A DNA stretch of 37,762 nt from a virus, in IMG/VR virus record IMGVR_UViG_3300031753_000024, positions 1 through 37,762 of that record; one strand, 5' to 3'. The notes under the pieces are model-generated. The model saw only the letters and a list, made by a program, of their open reading frames with translations, searched no databases and was not told where the DNA came from. Below, piece by piece: positions 5,969-12,249 of this stretch. The position numbers were made by a program, and so were the translations under genes. Within the stretch, counting starts at the first letter, position 1. Every line of letters begins with the position of its first letter.

Positions 5969-7252
5969 ATGAAGAAGCGAACCAGACCGGTCGATGGCGT
6001 GACGCGCCGCTACGAATGGGCGCTCTATCCGACGCTCGCGCAAGAAGAAACGCTGCGCCGGCACGCCGTAATGTGCGGCCAGCTATGGAACGCGTTGCTC
6101 GAAATGTGCGAAACCCGCTACCGCCGCGGCTGCCAGGGTGCCCATGTGTTTCATTGCGCGGCTTGCGCGGCCGCAAGCGAGGGTGCCGGCAAGGTCGTGC
6201 TCTGCGGAAATCACGACATGCCGAGCGAGTTCGACATGGGCGGCTGGATTTCGCAGCTGCGCGCTGAATGCCCGGAGTGGCGCGATCTCTCGACCTGGGT
6301 GCCGCGCCGCGTCGCGACCTCGCTTGGCGCTGCCTTCGCCGCCTTCTTCCGCCGCCTCAAGAACGGCGAAGCGGCCGGCTATCCGCACTACAAGACGACG
6401 CACCGGAATCTCGCCGTCCCGCATCGCTGCGTGTCCGGCTGTTCGTTCGCGCCCTACGATCCGGACATGCACGGCACCGTCAACGGGCATGCGCGCAAGA
6501 GCGGCCCCCGCAATTGGATCGTGACAATCAAGGGAATAGTAGGGCCGGTCTGGGCGATGGGCAAGCCGGCAGCCTCAGTTGCCGAATGGACCGATGTCGA
6601 TATTCGCCACCGCGACGGGCGCTGGACGGCATCTGCGGCCATGGCGGTGGCGCCACGCCGGATTGCGGGGTCTCGCCCGATGCAGGTGCGCTTCGATCTG
6701 CTCGACGGCCTTGCGCTCGTCGACAATGTGCCGGAGACGCCGCAAGAGCTGATCGACGCGCAGGCGATCTGCGAGGCCGCCGACGCCAGGAAGCGCGCCT
6801 GCGATCTCGCCTATCCGCGCGGCAAGCGGCTGACCGAGGCCGAGCGCGAAGCGATGCGCCAGCAGCGCGACGCCATCGCCGCCGATCTTGCGCGGGCGGC
6901 ACGCAAGCGGCGCAACGCGCTGCACGTGTGGACGGCGCGCCTGGTCGCGCGAGCCTCCTCGATTATCGTGGTGGCGCCCAAGATCAAGGCGATGACCTCA
7001 ACCGGGCGCGGTACTCGCGCCGCGCCAGGTGCCGCTGTCGGCGATGTGGCTCGCATCAACAGGGCCGTGTTGTCCCTGGCCCCGTCGCTGGCGATCCAGA
7101 TGCTGAAATACAAGGCGGCGGAGTCCGGCATCGAGTGTCGGATCATCGAGGATGAGACGCCGAAGATTGCCATCAGCGGCGCGCTCAAGGGCGCAGCCAG
7201 GGAAGTTCGCCGCCTAAGCCGCCGCGCCGTGCGGGAGCTGGCCAATGCGTGA
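5969..7252 (+). CDS. Compact TnpB/Cas12-like RNA-guided protein, apparently nuclease-dead
   Basis: A 427-aa protein with TnpB/Cas12 layout. Residues 13-50 are the OrfB-type N-terminus (RRYEWALYPTLAQEETLRRH, then MCGQLWNALLEM). Residues 62-82 form an inserted zinc-finger-like motif, C63xxC66 then C79xxH82, in the position where Cas12f proteins also carry a zinc finger. LSTWVPRRVATSL to AAGYPHYK (107-142) is the second helical lobe. RuvC-I is VRFDLLDGLALVDN with Asp243 in place. RuvC-II should read VVE-D-L; here it is IIVVAPKIKAMTS (332-344), so the Glu is missing. After MLKYKAAESGIEC (378-390) the usual CxxC...CxxC zinc ribbon and the RuvC-III DxN are absent; the protein ends in a basic helix. 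No frameshifted remainder is found downstream. The 99-aa gene overlaps its end, and a CRISPR array begins 415 bp after its stop, so it is most likely a type V-like effector that binds without cutting. A relic transposon TnpB is the alternative. Confidence 0.8.
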   Translation: MKKRTRPVDGVTRRYEWALYPTLAQEETLRRHAVMCGQLWNALLEMCETRYRRGCQGAHVFHCAACAAASEGAGKVVLCGNHDMPSEFDMGGWISQLRAECPEWRDLSTWVPRRVATSLGAAFAAFFRRLKNGEAAGYPHYKTTHRNLAVPHRCVSGCSFAPYDPDMHGTVNGHARKSGPRNWIVTIKGIVGPVWAMGKPAASVAEWTDVDIRHRDGRWTASAAMAVAPRRIAGSRPMQVRFDLLDGLALVDNVPETPQELIDAQAICEAADARKRACDLAYPRGKRLTEAEREAMRQQRDAIAADLARAARKRRNALHVWTARLVARASSIIVVAPKIKAMTSTGRGTRAAPGAAVGDVARINRAVLSLAPSLAIQMLKYKAAESGIECRIIEDETPKIAISGALKGAAREVRRLSRRAVRELANA

Positions 7253-7544
7253 CGGCGACCCGTCAATCAGGCGCGAGCTGGCCGGCATGGAGGAGGCCGT
7301 TGCCATGGCGCAGGCGGCGTTCGACGATGCCGTCAACATCCGCGCCAATCTCGCAACAATGCCGATCGACAGCGACGACAAATCGACGCTGCGGCCGGCC
7401 GTGGCGCTGTGCAACATACAGTTGGGTGCGGCCCGCGCAGTATTGACGGCGATGCGGTTGCGGCTGCTCGGGCGCCTGGCGGCGCCGAGACTGGTGATGC
7501 AAGAGGCAAAACAGCTTCGCCTGTCGCGCTCGCGGACGAAATAG
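7245..7544 (+). CDS. 99-aa hypothetical partner of the Cas12-like protein
   Basis: ATG 7245 lies inside the last codons of the Cas12-like gene (8-base overlap), so the two are almost certainly translated together. The protein is mostly helical: an acidic N-terminal helix (RRELAGMEEAVAMAQAAF), a middle segment (DDKSTLRPAVALCNIQLG) and a very basic C-terminal helix ending in SRSRTK. No family is recognised. It contains no Cys, His cluster or RuvC motif that would supply the missing catalytic parts. A role in stabilising the effector or binding crRNA is inferred only from position. Confidence 0.65.
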   Translation: MRDGDPSIRRELAGMEEAVAMAQAAFDDAVNIRANLATMPIDSDDKSTLRPAVALCNIQLGAARAVLTAMRLRLLGRLAAPRLVMQEAKQLRLSRSRTK

Positions 7545-7667
7545 CAAGTGATGGTAACTAGTTCTGGTTTGGGGCTTTGGCCCTTGCTGTTTGACATTGT
7601 GGATTTTGCGGCACCGCTCGAAAACGTGCGGAAAATGCAAATGGAAACATGCCGTTGCGGCCATGCG
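7545..7667 (+). promoter_or_regulatory. Candidate CRISPR leader
   Basis: 123 bases between the 99-aa gene and the first repeat. It is less GC-rich than its surroundings and contains TTTGGGGCTTTGGCCC and a -35-like TTGACA at 7589-7594, with no convincing -10 box. Its position next to the effector operon fits a leader if the array is read on the + strand. Confidence 0.4.
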
Positions 7668-8299
7668 GCAGCAACATCCGGCGCGCCGGACCGAAAGCGC
7701 GAGCTCGCGGAGCGCGGCGGTCAGTTCCTCATTGATCGTGGCAGCAACATCCGGCGCGCCGGACCGAAAGCGCGAGTGGCCTAAGCGGGCACAAGGCTGT
7801 GTCGTCCGCGGGGCAGCAACATCCGGCGCGCCGGACCGAAAGCGCGAGCGGAAGCGATGGAAAAGCTGCGGCAAGAAGCTTACGCGCAGCAACATCCGGC
7901 GCGCCGGACCGAAAGCGCGAGCTCCGTAAGACGAAGAACTACGGTCTCCCGGCGTCAAGTGGCAGCAACATCCGGCGCGCCGGACCGAAAGCGCGAGGCG
8001 ATGATCCGCCGAAAAGGGAGAGCCGCCGCCGGCGCACGGCAACAACGCCCGGCGCGCCGGGCCGAAAGCGCGAGCCACCTTTCGCCCGCGCTCAGCGTCG
8101 GTGCGTTTGATCCGCAACAACGCCCGGCGCGCCGGGCCGAAAGCGCGAGTGTGACCGGGAAACGTGTGGGCGTCGGAGGTGCCAAACTCGCAGCAACATC
8201 CGGCGCGCCGGACCGAAAGCGCGAGAAGTTCGCCATGCTGAGTGGGCTCGCCGCTTATCTCGCGCAGCAACATCCGGCGCGCCGGACCGAAAGCGCGAT
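7668..8299 (+). CRISPR. CRISPR array, nine 36-nt repeats and eight spacers
   Basis: Repeats at 7668, 7741, 7813, 7886, 7962, 8039, 8114, 8190 and 8264, each 36 nt. Each begins GCAGCAACATCCGG and ends CGAAAGCGCGAG, with the palindrome TCCGGCGCGCCGGA at repeat bases 10-23. Spacers are 37, 36, 37, 40, 41, 39, 40 and 38 nt. Repeats 6 and 7 share four changes (bases 4, 9, 10, 23), and the changes at 10 and 23 turn a T-A pair into C-G, keeping the hairpin. Repeat 9 ends in T instead of G. No cas1 or cas2 is in the window. Transcription direction is uncertain: the gene order favours +, while the match of spacer 6 (seed and TTC flank) would favour -. Confidence 0.96.
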
Positions 8300-8331
8300 A
8301 TGAGCGCAGCAAAGTGGCTCGGGAGGCCGAC

Positions 8332-8360
8332 TTGACCGGCCCGTCAGGAACTTTTAACCT
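8332..8360 (+). promoter_or_regulatory. Possible promoter after the CRISPR array
   Basis: TTGACC at 8332-8337, 17 bases, then TAACCT at 8355-8360. The -35 is good and the -10 weak. It would start transcription at about 8367, just before the structured segment and the gene that follows. Confidence 0.3.
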
Positions 8361-8366
8361 TCCCGT

Positions 8367-8450
8367 GCTATTCCCCGGTTGTTGCGTACCCGGCCCCTGG
8401 CACCCATCCGCGTCCCCACGCGTATCCCCCGCCAGGGGCCGGGGTTTGCA
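8367..8450 (+). ncRNA. Candidate structured RNA, possibly tracrRNA-like
   Basis: Starting 67 bases after the last repeat, this stretch holds GTTGTTGC (8378-8385). That is complementary to the first eight bases of every repeat: perfect for repeats 6 and 7, with one G-U pair for the others. It is followed by a 13-bp perfect stem, CCCGGCCCCTGGC (8389-8401) with GCCAGGGGCCGGG (8431-8443), whose loop contains a second hairpin (CGCGT/ACGCG, 8409-8422). Anti-repeat plus stems is the layout of a tracrRNA. The complementarity is short, so a terminator or mRNA leader structure is also possible. Confidence 0.35.
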
Positions 8451-8817
8451 CCCTGGGGAATCCCATGGCCACGACCACCAGCCGCCGCGCCGCGCCCGCA
8501 CCATCAAGCGCGAGGTCGCACCGAAGGTCGCCCGCATGGCCGCCATCGAGGCGCGCCTGAAGGTGATCGCCACCGACGCCGGAGAGCCCTTCAAAGAGAC
8601 ATTTCCGAACGGCGACTATGTCAGCGCGTCCGGCGCCGTCGCCGCCGAGTTCAAGGGCAGGGTCCCCGTCGTGCAGACCGAGGCGTGGCTTGCCCTGTCG
8701 CCTGCCGAGCAAAAGGCACGTATGAAGGGCGGCGTCATCAAGATCGAAGAGCAATGGGGACGGGCTTCGAGCGGGCGCGTCAGCGTCAAGATTTTCGGCG
8801 AGGCCGAAGCGGCGTGA
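8446..8817 (+). CDS. Hypothetical phage protein at the end of the left operon
   Basis: The convincing coding part begins near 8500 (RTIKREVAPKVARMAAIEAR) and runs to TGA at 8815-8817. It reads as a helical N-terminus, then strands (ETFPNGDYVSASG, RVPVVQTEAWLAL) and VSVKIFGEAEA at the end. Such proteins recur in phages of this host group, with no known function. The start is uncertain: TTG 8446 gives 123 aa and ATG 8536 gives 93 aa. The ATG at 8465 is in another frame. It is the last + strand gene before the convergent terminator. Confidence 0.6.
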   Translation: MHPGESHGHDHQPPRRARTIKREVAPKVARMAAIEARLKVIATDAGEPFKETFPNGDYVSASGAVAAEFKGRVPVVQTEAWLALSPAEQKARMKGGVIKIEEQWGRASSGRVSVKIFGEAEAA

Positions 8818-8906
8818 TCGGCGGCCCGCCGTGCCAGTGCTTTTCTCGTTTGATGCACATAGTTGCGGCTGCGCAAGCGCTATGAGCCCTATGAGGCGTC
8901 ATAGGA

Positions 8907-8941
8907 AACAAAAAACCCCGCCGCGGCACAGCCGGGCGGGG
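8907..8941 (-). terminator. Rho-independent terminator of the right-arm (minus) operon
   Basis: On the - strand CCCCGCC (8941-8935) and GGCGGGG (8922-8916) form a 7-bp GC stem, followed by a T run (8915-8907 read as TTTTTTGTT). It lies between the convergent operons, 70 bases past the last minus gene. On the + strand it is followed by a weaker T tract and could work in both directions. Confidence 0.75.
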
Positions 8942-9012
8942 GTAAATCTTTTCGGGAGGAAAGGCTCTGACGGGGCGGCGGACGGCGGCGCGAAGCTGCT
9001 GAGTTCAGGATC

Positions 9013-9246
9013 TCAATGTGGGGCGTCATCCTTCTTTTGATCGGCGCGGCCCTTCAACTCGCCAATGGCGTGGGCCGCCTCAGCCGTCGATTTAACCAAC
9101 TCATCCTTCATGCTGTTGGTCGCCTTCTCGATGAGGTTGATGTCCCTGCTCGTTGTCGCCAGCAATATGCCGTGGCGCCACGTCATGAATGCCGTCGCCG
9201 CGTTGCATATGGCGATCATCAACAATCCGATCAGATTCCAGTCCAT
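9013..9246 (-). CDS. 77-aa membrane protein, possible inner-membrane spanin
   Basis: One N-terminal membrane segment (NLIGLLMIAICNAATAFM) is followed by a charged helix rich in Lys and Glu. It is the last gene of the lysis-type block, and its start overlaps the stop of the lipoprotein gene (9246). A membrane-anchored helix beside a lipoprotein fits a spanin pair, but there is no sequence signature and the order (lipoprotein first) is not the usual one. Confidence 0.6.
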   Translation of the reverse strand: MDWNLIGLLMIAICNAATAFMTWRHGILLATTSRDINLIEKATNSMKDELVKSTAEAAHAIGELKGRADQKKDDAPH

Positions 9247-9629
9247 CAGCGGACGAACTTGCCCGTGACGGTCACACCGCGCACGTCGAAGCTCACCGGC
9301 GCCCCGTATCGTGCTCCATGGCGGACGCCATGGCGGATGCCAAGCGCGGCGGGCGGGGCCGGCGGCGCCGCGGTGCAGATCAGATTCGCGACCTCGTTAA
9401 CGAATGACGAGGCGGCCGAGATGTCGGTGAACTGCCCAATCACGGCTTCGGCTGAGGCGATTGTCGGAGCGAACCTGCATGCCGTGGCGGCCGCCGCCTG
9501 GACCTTCGCGGCAATCGACGCGACAGACGACACGACAGAGGACGGCACGAACGAGGACGTGCCGGTGGAGGCGCAGCCGCCAAGCGAGAGCGCGGCGATT
9601 GCAGCGACGGTGGCGAGTTTCGTGGTCAT
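9246..9629 (-). CDS. Small lipoprotein, possible outer-membrane spanin
   Basis: A 127-aa protein with a lipoprotein signal: MTTKLATVAAIAALSLGGC, lipobox LGGC with Cys19. The mature part is Ala/Ser/Val-rich and helical, then Pro-rich (APPAPPAAL), and ends in a short basic strand (VTVTGKFVR). Its stop overlaps the next gene's start. The location between endopeptidase-like and membrane genes suggests a role in lysis. Confidence 0.7.
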   Translation of the reverse strand: MTTKLATVAAIAALSLGGCASTGTSSFVPSSVVSSVASIAAKVQAAAATACRFAPTIASAEAVIGQFTDISAASSFVNEVANLICTAAPPAPPAALGIRHGVRHGARYGAPVSFDVRGVTVTGKFVR

Positions 9630-9678
9630 GGCAGATTTCCCTTTTTATTGTGTGGCGCCTATGAAGCCGGCGGCACCA

Positions 9679-10431
9679 TCATGCCGTCACCTTCGCCAGC
9701 GCCGCGCGCAGCTGCGCCTCGTCGAAGCCCCGTGGGTTTACGATCCCGCCCATCTGCTCGAACGACAGGTAGGCGATCCCCTCGTCCATGCATCGCAGAA
9801 GGAACGCCGGTGTGACTGCCTGGAGGCGTCCCCACGTCACGACCAGGAAGTTGCCGGCGCTGTTGCGCCCGACGCACGGCACGTAATGGCCGCCTTCGAC
9901 TGTCAACCCGCGCCTGCTCCAGGGTTCGGCATTATCGAACTCGTCCATCGCGCTCGTCGGTAGTTGCAATCCGATACCGGTGATGCCGAACATAAACGTG
10001 GCGAGTGCTATTTCGTCGATATTGCCGGGGTGCAGCGCCAGGTAGGCGTCGATCTTGTGGCGAACTCCGTTGCCGTCTGCGATGCCGGTTTTCCTGCGGT
10101 AGCTCGCCGCCTCTTGCAGGTCGGCGCCCTGGTCGGTGTCGGGTCGATCGGGTCTGTAACCAGTCGCATCGGCGTAATCGGCGAGCACCGTATCATCCGT
10201 GAATGCAGGGATGGGCGCGCCGCCCCATGCCCGCCACAGCATCGTCTCGTTGGCCGCGCCCGCGAACACGCAGTCGGAAACCTGGTCATTGGCGAACATG
10301 CCCCAGCGCGTGACGAGGCCAGGCTTGCCAAATACGGGCGGTGGCGTTGGCAGCGCGGTCGCATCGAAAAACGCGCCAAACTTGAGACTGACGGAGTTTA
10401 CGCGAGCGACTTTCTTGCCGAGTTTCAGCAT
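9679..10431 (-). CDS. Papain-like (C39/C1-type) hypothetical protein
   Basis: A 250-aa protein with a cysteine-protease-like pattern: NDQVSDCVFAGAANETM around Cys54, GGHYVPCVG around His182, then FLVVTWG (195-201) where a papain-like fold has its third strand. The spacing of Cys and His fits the fold. Such proteins occur in alphaproteobacterial phages next to lysis genes. Substrate unknown; peptidase or amidase activity is inferred. No signal peptide is seen. Confidence 0.6.
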   Translation of the reverse strand: MLKLGKKVARVNSVSLKFGAFFDATALPTPPPVFGKPGLVTRWGMFANDQVSDCVFAGAANETMLWRAWGGAPIPAFTDDTVLADYADATGYRPDRPDTDQGADLQEAASYRRKTGIADGNGVRHKIDAYLALHPGNIDEIALATFMFGITGIGLQLPTSAMDEFDNAEPWSRRGLTVEGGHYVPCVGRNSAGNFLVVTWGRLQAVTPAFLLRCMDEGIAYLSFEQMGGIVNPRGFDEAQLRAALAKVTA

Positions 10432-10449
10432 CTCACCCCTCTTTGGAAA

Positions 10450-10938
10450 TTATGTTGTTCTCGGGACGGCGAGCGGCAAAGTCTCCGCCTTTGCAGGCGT
10501 CGAGACGATCTTGTCGCTTTCGGTCATTTTGGCCAGGGATTCGGGTCCGATGATGGCCCGCACTTCCGGCAACTCGGCAGTGGCGTTGATGATCTTGTTG
10601 CGGCCGGCGGTATCAGGGATAGTGGCGAGCGCTTGCTTCACTTCCGCTGACGGCAGGCCGGCGACGGCCTTCGCCTGTTCGGACGGGCTGGCACTGTGCG
10701 CGGCGCGCAGCGCAGTGTAGATCGGCACGACGACTGCCGCGAGGCCGGCGATGCCTTTGGCGGCCTGCATTATGCCATTCCAGACCAGATCGATATTCGT
10801 CGTTATCTCGGCGGCATCATGCTGCGAGAATAGTCCCCATGCCGCGAGCACGGTGACGCCGCCTGCGACGTAGCTCAAGACGTTCCTTCCCGCCGCCGAA
10901 GTTTCGTTGACGTTCCAGGTGAGCGGATTCATGTTCAT
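10450..10938 (-). CDS. Holin-like membrane protein
   Basis: A 162-aa frame from ATG 10938, whose codon lies two bases from the stop of the upstream gene. Two hydrophobic segments (VLSYVAGGVTVLAAWGLF and IAGLAAVVVPIYTAL) surround a polar turn with an acidic patch, followed by a long soluble tail (PSEQAKAVAGLPSAEV onward). Two-segment topology and position next to lysis-type genes support a holin-type role. A longer frame from 10980 exists but overlaps the upstream gene. Confidence 0.6.
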   Translation of the reverse strand: MNMNPLTWNVNETSAAGRNVLSYVAGGVTVLAAWGLFSQHDAAEITTNIDLVWNGIMQAAKGIAGLAAVVVPIYTALRAAHSASPSEQAKAVAGLPSAEVKQALATIPDTAGRNKIINATAELPEVRAIIGPESLAKMTESDKIVSTPAKAETLPLAVPRTT

Positions 10939-10939
10939 G

Positions 10940-11188
10940 TCAAAACTTTCCGAGCAGTCCGGACGGGATGAATGGAACATGGACCCCCGCTACCGCCAGA
11001 AGGGAGACGATGGCCCACACGACGATGACGATCAATAAAAAGACAAAGACGATCACGATCAGAGTCACGAACGGTTCCTTGACATATGGCGTGATCATTG
11101 GCCACAGTTTGTCGCTGATTGCCCACCATACGAAGCCCATGAATACCAGGGCGATGAGGACGAAGATTACTTCACCGATCATCTGCAT
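10940..11188 (-). CDS. 82-aa protein with two membrane segments
   Basis: Two long hydrophobic helices (EVIFVLIALVFMGFVWWAI and TLIVIVFVFLLIVIVVWAIV) joined by a short loop with charged residues. It lies directly upstream of the holin-like gene and could be a second holin or an antiholin. No signature identifies it. Confidence 0.65.
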   Translation of the reverse strand: MQMIGEVIFVLIALVFMGFVWWAISDKLWPMITPYVKEPFVTLIVIVFVFLLIVIVVWAIVSLLAVAGVHVPFIPSGLLGKF

Positions 11189-11333
11189 TGGGTTCTCCGC
11201 TGAATTACAGTGTTCATGGTCGAGATCACAACGACGACCCTGCCACCAAGCGCCCCGAACCGTGCTCCGGTCTTGGCGGCGAATGCCTTGACAGCTTAGC
11301 TTCCAGAGTGATTGCCATTTAGCTTTCCTTTTT

Positions 11334-11663
11334 CTAACGCCACCCCAACGAGGGCGGCTCTTGGTTTGCAGTTTCGTTTGTGCGTTTCAGCGTCGCGAAC
11401 ACCGCCCAAGCTATTAGACGGCAGTAACCCTTCTTGCTGACAGGTACGTTGCTCCAACCGCGTGGTTCCCACCAGTGCCGTACCCACATCCAAACGACTA
11501 CTGCCGCTCTCTCGACTGCTTTCTCCTCAGCGCTGGTGGTGTCGATATCCTTGGCGGCCGTCAACGCGGCGCGCATCTTCTCGCGGGCGCTCTCGGTACA
11601 ATTGTAGTAAGCAGAGACCGCTGCATCGATCTCCTCCTCGCTGCAATTCCAGTACGCGGTCAT
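11334..11663 (-). CDS. Hypothetical protein, Cys/Trp-rich
   Basis: A 109-aa protein: YWNCSEEEIDAAVSAYYNCT at the start, a helix (ESAREKMRAALTAAKD), then WMWVRHWWEPRGW. Proteins with this early EEEIDAAVSAYY helix are common in rhizobial phages and of unknown function. 145 bases separate it from the next gene, with no feature I can identify there. Confidence 0.55.
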   Translation of the reverse strand: MTAYWNCSEEEIDAAVSAYYNCTESAREKMRAALTAAKDIDTTSAEEKAVERAAVVVWMWVRHWWEPRGWSNVPVSKKGYCRLIAWAVFATLKRTNETANQEPPSLGWR

Positions 11664-11667
11664 AGTT

Positions 11668-11871
11668 TTACCAATATGGTATCGACAAATAAAAGTGTGA
11701 CGCAGCGATCAGTATTGCAAATACTAGTCCGACAGCGAGAGCCATGCCGGCCACATTCATGGCGGCGCTATCAGGCACGCCAGGCGCCACTATCTCGGCC
11801 GTAAAAATAGCGACCAGAGCGATCAAGCAAGTCGATACGAAAACGATAGCACCAACGACGAAGGCCATCAT
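11668..11871 (-). CDS. 67-aa membrane protein
   Basis: Two hydrophobic segments (FVVGAIVFVSTCLIALVAIF and VAGMALAVGLVFAILIAASH) joined by a short loop. The start overlaps the stop of the 58-aa gene at 11868. Function unknown. Confidence 0.6.
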   Translation of the reverse strand: MMAFVVGAIVFVSTCLIALVAIFTAEIVAPGVPDSAAMNVAGMALAVGLVFAILIAASHFYLSIPYW

Positions 11872-12044
11872 AGCGCGCGGTACTCCCAGTAGTCGGTCAA
11901 GTCTCCGTTAGGCGCGACGGCGCCGCAGTGTCGATACTCGATCCAACGGAGCCAAACCAGTCTTCCCATACGCCCGCACGCATATAGCCGGATCGGATAC
12001 CACGCGAACCAGCGGTTCCACCCGTACTCGTTGCTGCGCTTCAC
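11868..12044 (-). CDS. 58-aa Trp/Arg/Tyr-rich hypothetical protein
   Basis: GTG 12044 overlaps the stop (TGA 12043-12041) of the frame upstream. The protein is rich in Trp, Tyr and Arg (RSNEYGWNRWFAWYPIRLY), which is more like coding than chance. The longer open frame to 12227 has a different, Arg-rich composition and is probably not translated. No family is recognised. Confidence 0.5.
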   Translation of the reverse strand: MKRSNEYGWNRWFAWYPIRLYACGRMGRLVWLRWIEYRHCGAVAPNGDLTDYWEYRAL

Positions 12045-12178
12045 GCGGCCCTCCCGATCTGGACTGCCGGCGCCAGCATCACCTTCGGCCGGCTCGGATC
12101 TGCGGCGGCGTCCGCCAACGCCAGGGCGACGCAGATGCAGCCGATCTGCGCCGCAAGACAGAAGTTGAAGCACTCCAA
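12041..12178 (-). CDS. Possible 45-aa secreted or membrane peptide (TTG start)
   Basis: A short frame with a Cys-rich hydrophobic start (FNFCLAAQIGCICVALALA) and a polar tail, ending in GTGA overlap with the 58-aa gene. The overlap and hydrophobic segment support translation. The TTG start and small size make it uncertain. Confidence 0.3.
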   Translation of the reverse strand: MECFNFCLAAQIGCICVALALADAAADPSRPKVMLAPAVQIGRAA

Positions 12179-12249
12179 AGTCAGTTGGCAGAAGCGGACA
12201 AAAAGTCACCGATCTCAAAAGCAGCAAAACGAAAAATACATGTCATGAG

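Noticed and set aside
7263-8594. Long minus-strand frame of 443 codons across the CRISPR array with a repeated Cys-rich motif
   Set aside because: The repeated peptide is only the translation of the CRISPR repeats; the frame has no start signal and overlaps real + strand genes.
11296-11493. A 65-codon minus frame overlapping the 109-aa gene
   Set aside because: The overlapping 109-aa frame has better composition and a family-like start; this one is a shadow.
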